DNA of 56,998 bases, from assembly GCA_910576385.1 (NCBI GenBank), contig CAJTIR010000025.1, positions 1 to 56,998 on the forward strand. The letters are read 5' to 3'. This DNA is from Lachnospiraceae bacterium (GTDB taxonomy: Bacteria > Bacillota > Clostridia > Lachnospirales > Lachnospiraceae). The notes below the pieces were generated by a model that saw only the letters and a program-made list of their open reading frames with translations, was not told where the DNA came from and did not search any database. Positions 23,900 to 32,637 of this stretch are shown piece after piece; the first letter of the stretch is position 1, and each line of letters begins with the position of its first letter. Made by a program: the position numbers and the translations under genes.

Positions 23900-25888
23900 A
23901 TGAAACAAACAAAACAAACTGGTAAGAGATTTATTTCTGTGTTGTTAACATTGGTACTTTTGGTGTCAAGCATTACGTTCTTTCCGAGCGAAGCATATGC
24001 GGCAGGGTGGCTGGAATATGCAAATCAGACAATCACCTTAGGCACGGCGGTAAGTGCTTCTATAAAGGATGGGGATTATTATGGTTTGACAGAAGCTGAT
24101 GATTCCTACAAACATTATTGGCATATTTATAAATTTACTATGCCTAAAAATGGGCTACTTAATATCTATATAGAATCACTTTCCGAACAATATTGGTGGT
24201 ATACGGTATCATCTGGATTCGCTATTTATTCTACGTCTAATCCAGATGATATTATATGGAGATCTAAGAGCAACCAAAATAAAATCCATAAAAATTACAG
24301 TGCCTCTCGAGATATGTATTATGGCTCTACGGAAATCGCCTTAGATGGAGGAGAATACTATTTTGCGGTCAGACAGTATTACACGAATAACACCCCCTAC
24401 TACCTCACCCTCAGCTACAAAGAACCGTTCATAAATGTAAGCTCGATCTCCCTTGATCCGACCAGTCTGTCCATGGAGCCTGGCAGCCAGAAGACGATCG
24501 TTCCGACCGTCCTGCCCAACAACGCTACAGATAAAACGCTTATCTGGCAGTCGAACAATCCATCTGTGGCAACGGTAGAAAACGGTGCGGTAACGGCAAT
24601 ATCTGTGGGTTCGGCTACCATCACGGCGTCCTCTGCCGATGGGGAGATCACAGCATCTTGCTCAGTGGTCGTAAAATGCGAGCATAATTATAAGGCCAGC
24701 TATACCCCGGCCAGCACAGAAAAAGACGGAGCTATTACTAAGACCTGCAATAAATGTGGAGCCGAAACAGAAACCCCTATTCCCCGGATAGAGGACATCA
24801 GGCTGTCGCAGACATCTTATTCTTATGACGGCAGAGAACATCAGCCCGAGATCAGTGTAATTGATGCGAAGGGTGATGCGTTGGAAGTCAGAAGAGACTA
24901 CACGGTATCCTATTCCGATCATACGGCAAATATTGGTACACATACCGTTACGATTAGTTTTATCGGGAACTATGAAGGAATAGAAACAAGAACTTTTACA
25001 GTGTCGCCCATTCATGTGGACTCGATATCTCTTGATGTTTTCCGGCTGACGCTGAATATCGGATCACAACAAAAACTTACAGCCACCGTTTTACCGGACA
25101 ATGCTACCGATAAAACAGTAAGATGGCATTCAAGTAACCCTGCGGTTGCAACCGTGAATGATGATGTTGTAACGGCGATTGCAGTTGGGAGTGCCGTTAT
25201 TACCGCCACTACGGTTGATGGAGAAGAAACCGCAGAATGTACTGTGAATGTAAGCTGCCCCCATAGCTATCATACAACCTTGATTCCTGCCGATAGCAAT
25301 AGCAACGGATCGCTTAAAGAAGAATGTACAAAATGCGGACGTATTCGCCAAGACGTCACGATTTATGCTATTGATAACATCCGCTTAGCAAAAGTTTCTT
25401 ATGTCTATAATGGTAAAATCTGCACTCCTGCTATTACTGTCAATGATCGATCTGGCAAGATGTTAGAGAAGGATAAGGATTATAGGGTAGCATATACAAG
25501 AAACAGAAAGGACGTCGGGGTACATAGCGTTATAATTACATTCATTGGCAATTATAAAGGAACAGTAACCAAACAATTTATCATATATCCAAAATCCACC
25601 AAAATCACTAAGATAAAGCCGAAAAGAAAAGGTTTTACAGCAAACTGGAAGAGACAGTCTGCGCAGATCTCCGGGTGTGAGCTTGCATATTCTACTAGCA
25701 GCAAATTCAAGAATCGCAAAACTAAAATAGTGACCGTAGGCAAGAATAAAACTAAAAAGACGATTAACGGACTTAAAAAGAAAAAATACTATGTCAGAAT
25801 CCGTACCTATAAAAATGTCTCATTAAATGGAACTACCACCAAACTTTATTCCAGTTGGTCTCAATCCAAAAAGATTACAGTTCTTTAA
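23900..25888 (+). CDS. Secreted multi-domain Ig-like (BIG_2) surface protein
   Basis: 662 residues. A signal peptide (KRFISVLLTLVLLVSSITFF, then PSEAYAAG) is cleaved after about residue 35. Then follow a beta-rich domain (35-175), BIG_2 domain 1 (about 178-260, ISLDPTSLSMEPGSQKTIVP), a zinc-ribbon-like insert with two CxxC (KTCNKCGAE), a linker, BIG_2 domain 2 (about 375-455), a second CTKCGR insert, and a C-terminal lysine-rich fibronectin-III-like domain. BIG_2 modules are common in adhesins. There is no sortase motif, so anchoring is unclear. AGGAGG precedes the ATG. Confidence 0.8.
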   Translation: MKQTKQTGKRFISVLLTLVLLVSSITFFPSEAYAAGWLEYANQTITLGTAVSASIKDGDYYGLTEADDSYKHYWHIYKFTMPKNGLLNIYIESLSEQYWWYTVSSGFAIYSTSNPDDIIWRSKSNQNKIHKNYSASRDMYYGSTEIALDGGEYYFAVRQYYTNNTPYYLTLSYKEPFINVSSISLDPTSLSMEPGSQKTIVPTVLPNNATDKTLIWQSNNPSVATVENGAVTAISVGSATITASSADGEITASCSVVVKCEHNYKASYTPASTEKDGAITKTCNKCGAETETPIPRIEDIRLSQTSYSYDGREHQPEISVIDAKGDALEVRRDYTVSYSDHTANIGTHTVTISFIGNYEGIETRTFTVSPIHVDSISLDVFRLTLNIGSQQKLTATVLPDNATDKTVRWHSSNPAVATVNDDVVTAIAVGSAVITATTVDGEETAECTVNVSCPHSYHTTLIPADSNSNGSLKEECTKCGRIRQDVTIYAIDNIRLAKVSYVYNGKICTPAITVNDRSGKMLEKDKDYRVAYTRNRKDVGVHSVIITFIGNYKGTVTKQFIIYPKSTKITKIKPKRKGFTANWKRQSAQISGCELAYSTSSKFKNRKTKIVTVGKNKTKKTINGLKKKKYYVRIRTYKNVSLNGTTTKLYSSWSQSKKITVL

Positions 25889-26027
25889 ATGTTTTTAAGG
25901 AATATGTCGCACTGGAAACAAAGTCAAAATTAGACCGGGAAATTTAGCAATTTTTAGAAAGTTTATTGTAAGCCAGTCGGCTGAAAAGGAATGCATTTTA
26001 CAGATACATATCACGAGGAGGAATATC

Positions 26028-27458
26028 ATGAGAAAAATATATAGAAAAACGGCAGCCCTGCTTATGGCGGCGGTGATTGCTCTATCCGGACAGATGCAGG
26101 GGACGCCATATCAAGTAACCCAAGTGCAGGCGGCACAGAATACTTTGAATGTAAGCAGTGTTACCTTTGGGTACATGGATGACCCGTACACAGGGGAATC
26201 ATACAGCGACCCGGTTGTCAGCATGCAGTATCATGGCAGTATGTCAGGTGGTTCCGGCATGGTTTCGAGAGAAAACTATAATTTCTACTGGCGTGACCAA
26301 GCAACAGGAAAAGTGCTTACTGCTACAGACGTCTTTGAGAAAGGGAAGGAATACAGTTTGTCACTGGAACTTCCATGTGAGTTTGACCAGCGTAGCAGTT
26401 TCGGTGGGGAATCCCACCGCTATGTATATGAAAAGGATTTTCATGGGGAAGTCGGTGGCGTGGCTTTTACGGATAAGGATTATGTGGTAGAAGGCAATAA
26501 AATTATTATTAAGGATATCTATTCCAGAATATGTATTGACAGACCGGAGGATAAGATTCGCATCCACAGCATTGATTTTAGAAATATCAGCACGAAGCTG
26601 TATGAAGGGCAGGATACAAATACTCTTCAGGTATGGAAGGGGTATGACGAGACCCCGGTATATATCAATGGGAAGCAGAAGGTGGAGCAAGGAAGCGTGC
26701 TGGATAAAAACTTGCATTGGAGCCTTTGGTGGGTCAAGTTGGATTACAATTCGGCAACAAACCGGTTTACCTTGGCTCCTCCCAGCGACAGTACCCCTGG
26801 CTGGTGGAATTTAGATTTTAAGAAGGTCAAACCAAATACATACTATGGGCTTGTCATGATTCTTCGGTGGGAAGAGCATAAAAACGGCCCGGAAATAGCG
26901 GTGGATGCAGATATGTTACAAGGCAGCAACTTTAAGTTTGTCCCGATGGTAAATGGCGCAGGGATTGTCCAAAACTGCGACTCAACCTTTTTCGGGGATA
27001 TATGGGGCGGCTTAGATGATGAAAATGATCCGAATTCCGGATATATAGGCTATAGTCTTATGGCGGGATGTTTTTCCATCACCAAATCATTGCCGGAAGA
27101 CGCAAACAATACTTCCCCTGCCAAACCCGCAAAGCCAAACAAAGTTTCGGCACCAAAAGTGGCAAAAATAAAAGCAGTAAAAGTAACGGCAGGAAGGAAT
27201 AAACTGAGTCTCAAATGGAAGAAGGCCTCCGGTATTTCCGGATATCAGCTCCAAGTCAGCCCAAAGAAAACATTTAAGGGCGCTAGAAAAATCACAGTAA
27301 AAAAATCAGCAAAAACTTATACGGTGAAAAAGTTAAAGAGCAGAAAGACATATTTTATCCGCATCCGCGCATATAAAAAATATGTGTCAGAAGGCAAGAA
27401 AAAACAGGCATATGGGAAATGGGTAACAGTCAAAGCCAAAACAACTTCAAAGAAGTAA
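26028..27458 (+). CDS. Secreted protein with C-terminal Fn3-like domain
   Basis: 476 residues. The signal peptide is at the start (RKTAALLMAAVIALSGQMQG). The central beta-rich region (50-360) contains many aromatics and is not assigned. The C-terminal 90 residues (NKLSLKWKKASGISGYQLQV, then RKTYFIRIRAYK) form a lysine-rich fibronectin-III-like domain very similar to that of the preceding protein. Both are probably exported surface or matrix proteins. AGGAGG lies 8 bases before the ATG. The cassette at 27538 begins 79 bases downstream. Confidence 0.75.
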   Translation: MRKIYRKTAALLMAAVIALSGQMQGTPYQVTQVQAAQNTLNVSSVTFGYMDDPYTGESYSDPVVSMQYHGSMSGGSGMVSRENYNFYWRDQATGKVLTATDVFEKGKEYSLSLELPCEFDQRSSFGGESHRYVYEKDFHGEVGGVAFTDKDYVVEGNKIIIKDIYSRICIDRPEDKIRIHSIDFRNISTKLYEGQDTNTLQVWKGYDETPVYINGKQKVEQGSVLDKNLHWSLWWVKLDYNSATNRFTLAPPSDSTPGWWNLDFKKVKPNTYYGLVMILRWEEHKNGPEIAVDADMLQGSNFKFVPMVNGAGIVQNCDSTFFGDIWGGLDDENDPNSGYIGYSLMAGCFSITKSLPEDANNTSPAKPAKPNKVSAPKVAKIKAVKVTAGRNKLSLKWKKASGISGYQLQVSPKKTFKGARKITVKKSAKTYTVKKLKSRKTYFIRIRAYKKYVSEGKKKQAYGKWVTVKAKTTSKK

Positions 27459-27537
27459 ATTTTACGGCTCCGTTAAATCCCTAGCGTAATATTTTACATA
27501 TCCGCCCCATTGCCCCGCTTTTTGCAATCCTCTCAAC

Positions 27538-27735
27538 TTTCTCCGTACGGGCGTATATCATCGCTCGGCTGGTGATACTAGTGCACGTGTCACAAATGGT
27601 CTTTGGTGGTCAACTGCTTCCGTTTCTACCACGAGCAGCCACTGCCTTGGTCCGTCCCCTTCGAATGTCGGTCCTCAATACGAGTATTCCCGTGGGCACG
27701 GTTTTGCCGTTCGCTGTGTGGTACGGGAGGGGTGA
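27538..27735 (+). pseudogene. Hypervariable C-terminal cassette B (DGR variable-region-like)
   Basis: Encodes FLRTGVYHRSAGDTSARVTN, then GLWWSTASVS, and ends RGHGFAVRCVVREG and stop. It has exactly the same length (66 codons) as cassettes A and C, and no start codon or 5' gene part is attached. It lies in opposite orientation to cassette A, so A and B flank the recombinase/surface-protein block as inverted copies. It follows directly after a secreted-protein gene but is not fused to it. Confidence 0.7.
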
Positions 27736-27949
27736 AAAAGGTAAATATCCATAGGATAAATGGGCGGAGCATCATTATAAATGATTGGAATCAAAAAGGG
27801 AAGTCATCGCTGCTATTACGCCAGTATTCTAGCGGAATATTTATAGGATTTTTTGAAGAAAAAGACCTATTCTGTATTATATTCAGTCAGAATAGGTCTG
27901 CATATCTGAATATTTGTCTCTAAAGTACACATATGTAAGCGGTAGCCCT

Positions 27950-29677
27950 TTATTGCTCAAATTTTTGAACGATTACAATTGATGGGTTCTCGATTAAAGA
28001 GTTATTGACTGTTGCCTGGCCCCAGTTATAGATGAAGTTCTCTCCATAAGCAAGATCAGTATCAACAACCTCAGCCGTAAAACGGATAAATGCGTTGCCA
28101 CCCTGAGTACCATCTGCACTGCCTTTATAGATACCGATATTGATGCCCCTCCGAGTAACAATATCATCTTTTTTGATAGATGCCCAATTTGGATGGTTCA
28201 TATTGTAGAGCTTAGTCGTGCCAGGAACATATTTTAGGTTGCCCGGCAGAACATCGCTAATCATAACATTAACCTGTTCTTCGGTGCTGGCGTTATGATA
28301 CTCAATTTGAAATTCAACCTGCTCACCAATTTTAGCATCAACGGCCTCATGCCACTCCTTTTCGCCAAGTTTTCGAACTTTTGAAATAACGGCAAATGGA
28401 TCATAAGTGGCAACAATCCAGGCAGTAACTTTACTTTGAAAAGAAGAACCTCCCGGTATTTCGCCATTGAGCGCATCATAGCCAATTAGCGCCCCTCCTT
28501 CTGTAGCCTTTAAAACAATATCATTGCTTAGCTGTGCCCCATTTGTTTTCGTTGAATTATTATGGATCATAGCAGTATCCGGTTTAAACTTCAAATGGAA
28601 TGGTCTGTCCCCCGTGCTGGTGAATACTATACCGTCCCAATATTTAGGAGGCGTTGCATTGCTTGACTCAATATATCCACGTACTGGTATCTGTATGTCT
28701 GAGTATGTGGGAATACTTAGAGCGACTTTTGTGTCTTTTGCCACGGCCTCATACCCTCTGCAGTTATTATTATCGATATGAAGCCTGACCATGTAATGCT
28801 TTGCGTCTTCTATGGTGATGCGCTCACCTTCCCATGAGGCGTTATCCTCCGGATCGGTATCTGGCCGCAAAACTTCCACGAACTCTCTTTCATCGCCTGG
28901 ATAAACAGCCTTGCAGTCTCCGGGTCGGTGTTCTCCATCAATCGAATTAAACACAATCTGATTGCCAAGGATACCATATCTAACCTGGCTAGCCGTGAAA
29001 CTGGGCCTCCCTCCGTCACTGTCGCCCCATCCAGGCGCAGTCACATGACCTTTCGCCGCATTTTCAGGACCAGAAGCACCGCCCGAATCAATAGCATCAT
29101 CTGCATTTGGAATTTCTTCGTCTGTATCTTTTAAACAGTCTGCCAGTTGGCTAAAAACCTCATCTGCGAGTGCCCATAAATTTTTTCGCCCGAGTATACA
29201 TATCTGGTCTGCCAGTTCCTCGCAGACTTTAGGCGCCTTACCCTTCAGGTGGTTATATACCGTCTTAGTTGAACAACCCTGTCGGTTGGCAAATCTTTCT
29301 ATTCTTTTTGTGAGAGACAAATTGGCGTATTCCGCAGAAAGCCCGTTGACCGACATAAATAGGCTGTACACATATTCATATTCATATTCATCTTTATCTT
29401 CATTTGGGATGTATTCCTTAAAGATGGCAGCACAGTAGTTTCTGCAAAATAAAAGCCCGCCGTTCTCCTTAAATGGTGACCTGCTGGCATATTTTTCGCC
29501 TACCAAAAGCCGGACGAATTTCAGTATATCGTGCTCTTTTTTCGCACTTAAATCATGCCGTATTTCGTCCATGAAGGCAGTCAGTTCAACGATTAACTCG
29601 GAGCGATCTTTAATTTTTCCAAGAGTGGAGTCCGGTTCTATGAAGTTGTTGGCTCTGTCTCTATTATTACCAAGCAT
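27950..29677 (-). CDS. Helical N-terminal/HTH domain fused to DUF11-like domain
   Basis: 575 residues without a signal peptide. Residues 1-180 are helical and include an HTH-like segment (RFANRQGCSTKTVYNHLKGK). A Gly/Asp-rich linker follows (AIDSGGASGPENAAKGHVTA). The rest is beta-rich, ending in a DUF11-type domain (EVEFQIEYHN-like stretch, then VMISDVLPGNLKYVPGTTKL). DUF11 domains are normally extracellular, so joining one to an apparently cytoplasmic helical/HTH part is odd. It may be a sensor-regulator or conflict protein. No specific function is claimed. Confidence 0.6.
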   Translation of the reverse strand: MLGNNRDRANNFIEPDSTLGKIKDRSELIVELTAFMDEIRHDLSAKKEHDILKFVRLLVGEKYASRSPFKENGGLLFCRNYCAAIFKEYIPNEDKDEYEYEYVYSLFMSVNGLSAEYANLSLTKRIERFANRQGCSTKTVYNHLKGKAPKVCEELADQICILGRKNLWALADEVFSQLADCLKDTDEEIPNADDAIDSGGASGPENAAKGHVTAPGWGDSDGGRPSFTASQVRYGILGNQIVFNSIDGEHRPGDCKAVYPGDEREFVEVLRPDTDPEDNASWEGERITIEDAKHYMVRLHIDNNNCRGYEAVAKDTKVALSIPTYSDIQIPVRGYIESSNATPPKYWDGIVFTSTGDRPFHLKFKPDTAMIHNNSTKTNGAQLSNDIVLKATEGGALIGYDALNGEIPGGSSFQSKVTAWIVATYDPFAVISKVRKLGEKEWHEAVDAKIGEQVEFQIEYHNASTEEQVNVMISDVLPGNLKYVPGTTKLYNMNHPNWASIKKDDIVTRRGINIGIYKGSADGTQGGNAFIRFTAEVVDTDLAYGENFIYNWGQATVNNSLIENPSIVIVQKFEQ

Positions 29678-29812
29678 ATGTATCCCCCTTACATAAGATT
29701 ATTTTTTATCATAGCATTTTTCTTGGCACTTATAAAGTTTTAATGACATTTTTTTCAAAAATTTTTTTCAAAAATAGCCGTAGCGAGATTGCTACGGCCA
29801 ACATGTTTGTGC

Positions 29813-30433
29813 TTACACGCACGCATATTCTGTTATTTTGGCTCGCAGATTATCTATATAAGGATTATCAGCATACGGTCGCTTCGTGCAAATCGGGTCT
29901 ATTGGGCGACTGGGATTTTTGATGCAGAGGCTAATGTCTCGGATTATGTGCCCCATATCCTCCACGACGTGTGCAACTTTTGACTCGGAATGAAAATCAA
30001 TCGAATAACGCGGCGCTATCCCACCAAAGCCTTCCGGTCCTATAATTTCGAGATACATGGTATCTGGCAATGTAAGCCAAACAAACCCATGATCACAATG
30101 TGATGACGGTATTTCATAGTCCAAGATTACCGAGACCGGAGTAACTTCGGCTACATTCAGCTTCCAATCTCCGTGCTTACCCATCAAAATTCCATGCCAG
30201 TTTTGGAGAAAATCACTTTGACTTCTGTACTCATGATTGTGAAACATGTCCGAATCAACATGCGGAAAAACATACCGCTTCCAATCCTCGTCGGAATTAA
30301 CTCTCCGACCATCGTAAAATATCGCCATCTCAAGCGGCTGACAATGGCGTGGCGGGAAATCAATCATGCCACCGTGAAAACCCACTATCTTGTAACCGTC
30401 TTTCAAATCTCTTTCAAAACTTTCTACACGCAT
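29813..30433 (-). CDS. Hypothetical protein upstream of the HTH-DUF11 gene
   Basis: 206 residues from the ATG at 30433, directly after AGGGAGGAAAT; the longer frame has no signal. It is a soluble, mixed alpha/beta protein rich in His and Asp (HGGMIDFPPRHCQPLEMAIF, then FPHVDSDMFHNHEY). No family was recognised. It lies 135 bases upstream of the HTH-DUF11 gene on the same strand and probably shares its promoter, so the two may form a two-gene unit. Confidence 0.55.
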   Translation of the reverse strand: MRVESFERDLKDGYKIVGFHGGMIDFPPRHCQPLEMAIFYDGRRVNSDEDWKRYVFPHVDSDMFHNHEYRSQSDFLQNWHGILMGKHGDWKLNVAEVTPVSVILDYEIPSSHCDHGFVWLTLPDTMYLEIIGPEGFGGIAPRYSIDFHSESKVAHVVEDMGHIIRDISLCIKNPSRPIDPICTKRPYADNPYIDNLRAKITEYACV

Positions 30434-30979
30434 ATATTTCCTCCCTTTTCTGAAAATTTTTTGAACCTTGATTGCAATCGCATCATCGCCTGCTTCCAAA
30501 GATGTAGGCGAAATCTGCGATTGTATAACGGTTATTGAGAAAAGGGAGATGCCCAGAGAAATAACAGATATATGACTTAACGTACTACATTAGTTAGTTA
30601 TGTCTAACTAATGTTTATTATCTTAGCACACAACCTCTTTTTTGTCAATACTATTTGTGCTATTTAGGGGTTATATACAGTAAATGAAGCTATTTTATAA
30701 CTATATGTTAATTAGCAAAGAGTGTTCTATTTGTCAATGTTTTACCTTTCAAATTTTTTTCAAAAGATTTTCAAAAAACTTGCACTTTCAACTTTCTTGC
30801 AAAAAGCAGACAAAAAACGAGATTTACTTTAATCTATCTGTACGTAGCGAAAACATCGTTTGTAATTCAGCAGAAAGTGAGGTGTTACCGTAACTTATAT
30901 CCGCCTACTCTTTAACAGAGGAGGCGAGATGATTAACATTTAAACCGTTTATTTCAAAAAAGCAAAGGAGGACATTCTT
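30434..30979. promoter_or_regulatory. Divergent intergenic region with a 10-bp inverted repeat
   Basis: About 545 A/T-rich bases between the minus-strand HTH-DUF11 unit and the plus-strand conjugation-like genes, with no supported gene. CATTAGTTAG-TTATGT-CTAACTAATG (30588-30613) is a perfect 10-bp inverted repeat with a 6-base spacer, of operator type. It could be bound by the HTH protein encoded at 27950-29677. Confidence 0.5.
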
Positions 30980-31294
30980 ATGAACCAACAAAACATTTAC
31001 CCGGACGGTTATGACGACACAGTCATAGAAACCGCCACTAACTACACCCCCATGCCACGCAATCTGAGCTGGATGGCAAAACACACCGCTAATATGATGG
31101 TAGACCAGGCCATGCTTGACGCTGGGCAGGACAAGCTCGCCGCTCAACTTGCCAGGGGGTCAATGCAAAACATTGGCAGCCTGGGCATGATGGCCGAGCA
31201 GCTCGCCAGCATAAATCCGGATGTAGGTGGCTGCTGCCGGGCTATTATGGCTACATACCTAAAGGGCTCAATAAAGCGGCTGGAAAGGTGGTGA
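30980..31294 (+). CDS. Small hypothetical protein at the head of the plus-strand operon
   Basis: 104 residues, amphipathic and Met-rich in the second half (MMVDQAMLDAGQDKLAAQLA, then MQNIGSLGMMAEQLASINPD). The ATG has an ideal AAAGGAGG site. No family was recognised. It opens a long plus-strand gene series running to the recombinases and may be a structural or accessory conjugation protein. Confidence 0.65.
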   Translation: MNQQNIYPDGYDDTVIETATNYTPMPRNLSWMAKHTANMMVDQAMLDAGQDKLAAQLARGSMQNIGSLGMMAEQLASINPDVGGCCRAIMATYLKGSIKRLERW

Positions 31295-31300
31295 TCTGCC

Positions 31301-31528
31301 ATGACTACAGAATTAATCGCACAAGCAATATCTATAGTTACTATTGTTGGCTGGCTGCTCCGTATGCTTTTTAAGCACTATTACAGAAAGATTGCCATGC
31401 GCAGGATGATATGGAAGTATTTACAGGACAGCTTTATGGATGGGTACGACTGTATGGAAGGATATCGTGCAATGATCCGTAAGACTTGTATGGAGGATGC
31501 TAAAGAGCGTTTCTGCAAGAAAAACTGA
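31301..31528 (+). CDS. Small single-pass membrane protein
   Basis: 75 residues. One N-terminal membrane segment (IAQAISIVTIVGWLLRMLF) is followed by a basic cytoplasmic tail with several Cys. It starts 6 bases after the preceding gene behind AAAGGTGGTG. The function is unknown. Such proteins accompany conjugation and mobilization operons. Confidence 0.6.
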   Translation: MTTELIAQAISIVTIVGWLLRMLFKHYYRKIAMRRMIWKYLQDSFMDGYDCMEGYRAMIRKTCMEDAKERFCKKN

Positions 31529-31784
31529 CAGTTAGACAGAAAACACGGTGCAAAGGACTACCCTGTCGTTGCAGAGGGTACAGCAATTAAGCGCAAAACA
31601 AGGCATTGTCAACATATTCTTGACAATATTACAATATCGTTCCTTATTGCGCCCTAATTGACATTTGACCCCTGTTAATGGGTGTCGAATCGCTCCGAAA
31701 ACTCATTGTGCTTAACTTTTTAATCGGCGTGGTTTTGGGCTTAAATACCGTCAAAACCGCGCCAAGCAAAGAAAGGACGATTAT

Positions 31785-32405
31785 ATGGAAGGAAAAATCA
31801 ATCAGACAGAAAGTAAAATCAACAAAACCAAGAAATATCACACAATCCTCGCTGACCCCCCATGGGGAGTCTCCTCGCAGCGTGGGAAAAATAGTCATCG
31901 CAGTGCGGAAAGCCATTATGAACTGATGTCTCTGGAGCGCATCAAAGCGATGCCAGTACAGGATTTAGCGGAAGAAAACAGCCACCTTTATTTGTGGATT
32001 CCTAACGCCCTGTTACAAGAGGGTTTAGATGTGATTAAGGCTTGGGGCTTTACATACCGCAGCCCGATCTACTGGATCAAACCCCGCCTCCTTTTGGGTA
32101 ATTATTTTAGAAATGCGTCAGAAACATGCCTCTTTGCCACACGTGGCAAGGCGCCGGTTAAATTTCACGGTCAGCCCAACTGGATCTTCTGCCCACAGCA
32201 ACGGCATAGCCAGAAACCAGAAGAGCAATACGCAGTTATTAGGCGGATGTCATACGGACCTTATCTCGAGCTTTTCGCCCGCCACAGAGAACCGGACTTC
32301 GACTGTTGGGGTTATGAAGCGCCAGGAGGGTCAGACATCATCATGCCAGGAGAAAACTATCCTGTGCCAAAGTACAGCGCTAAAGCACTCAGAGAGGAGG
32401 GATGA
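31785..32405 (+). CDS. MT-A70 family DNA N6-adenine methyltransferase
   Basis: 206 residues. The catalytic motif is ILADPPWGV (about residues 21-29). SHLYLWIPNALLQEGLDVI and the SAM-region ETCLFATRGK follow the MT-A70 order. No restriction partner is adjacent, so it is probably an orphan modifier protecting the element or altering host expression. Preceded by AAGAAAGGACG. The 256-base gap before it (31529-31784) carries TTGACA and TTGTCAAC words but no clear gene. Confidence 0.85.
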   Translation: MEGKINQTESKINKTKKYHTILADPPWGVSSQRGKNSHRSAESHYELMSLERIKAMPVQDLAEENSHLYLWIPNALLQEGLDVIKAWGFTYRSPIYWIKPRLLLGNYFRNASETCLFATRGKAPVKFHGQPNWIFCPQQRHSQKPEEQYAVIRRMSYGPYLELFARHREPDFDCWGYEAPGGSDIIMPGENYPVPKYSAKALREEG

Positions 32406-32408
32406 TGA

Positions 32409-32606
32409 TTGGAACCACCCAAAAAACTAATTACCCGGATACTGGAGTTTGCATTCATGCTGGCGCTCAGCGCCTTTCTCATCAATACCGCCGCATACTG
32501 GATTTTGGAAGTTTGGCCGATACTGCTTGCCATTGCCATCGTTGTTATGGTCGTTATTATCATCTACCGCATCAGGAAACACAAGCATGATTTGGGACAA
32601 TGGTAG
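32409..32606 (+). CDS. Small two-segment membrane protein
   Basis: 65 residues, with TTG start at 32409 nine bases after GAGGAGG. It has two strong hydrophobic segments (ILEFAFMLALSAFLINTAAY, then LLAIAIVVMVVIIIYRI) and a short basic end. An overlapping frame from an ATG at 32403 encodes no membrane pattern and is rejected. It precedes the coupling ATPase, so it may be its membrane anchor, replacing the N-terminal helices absent from that protein. Confidence 0.6.
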   Translation: MEPPKKLITRILEFAFMLALSAFLINTAAYWILEVWPILLAIAIVVMVVIIIYRIRKHKHDLGQW

Positions 32607-32637
32607 AAAGAAATACAGTAGGAAGGAGTGGGCATTC

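Noticed and set aside
27538-27735. Cassette B as a C-terminal extension of the Fn3 protein at 26028-27458
   Set aside because: The Fn3 gene has a normal stop 79 bases earlier, and the gap contains stops in the cassette frame.
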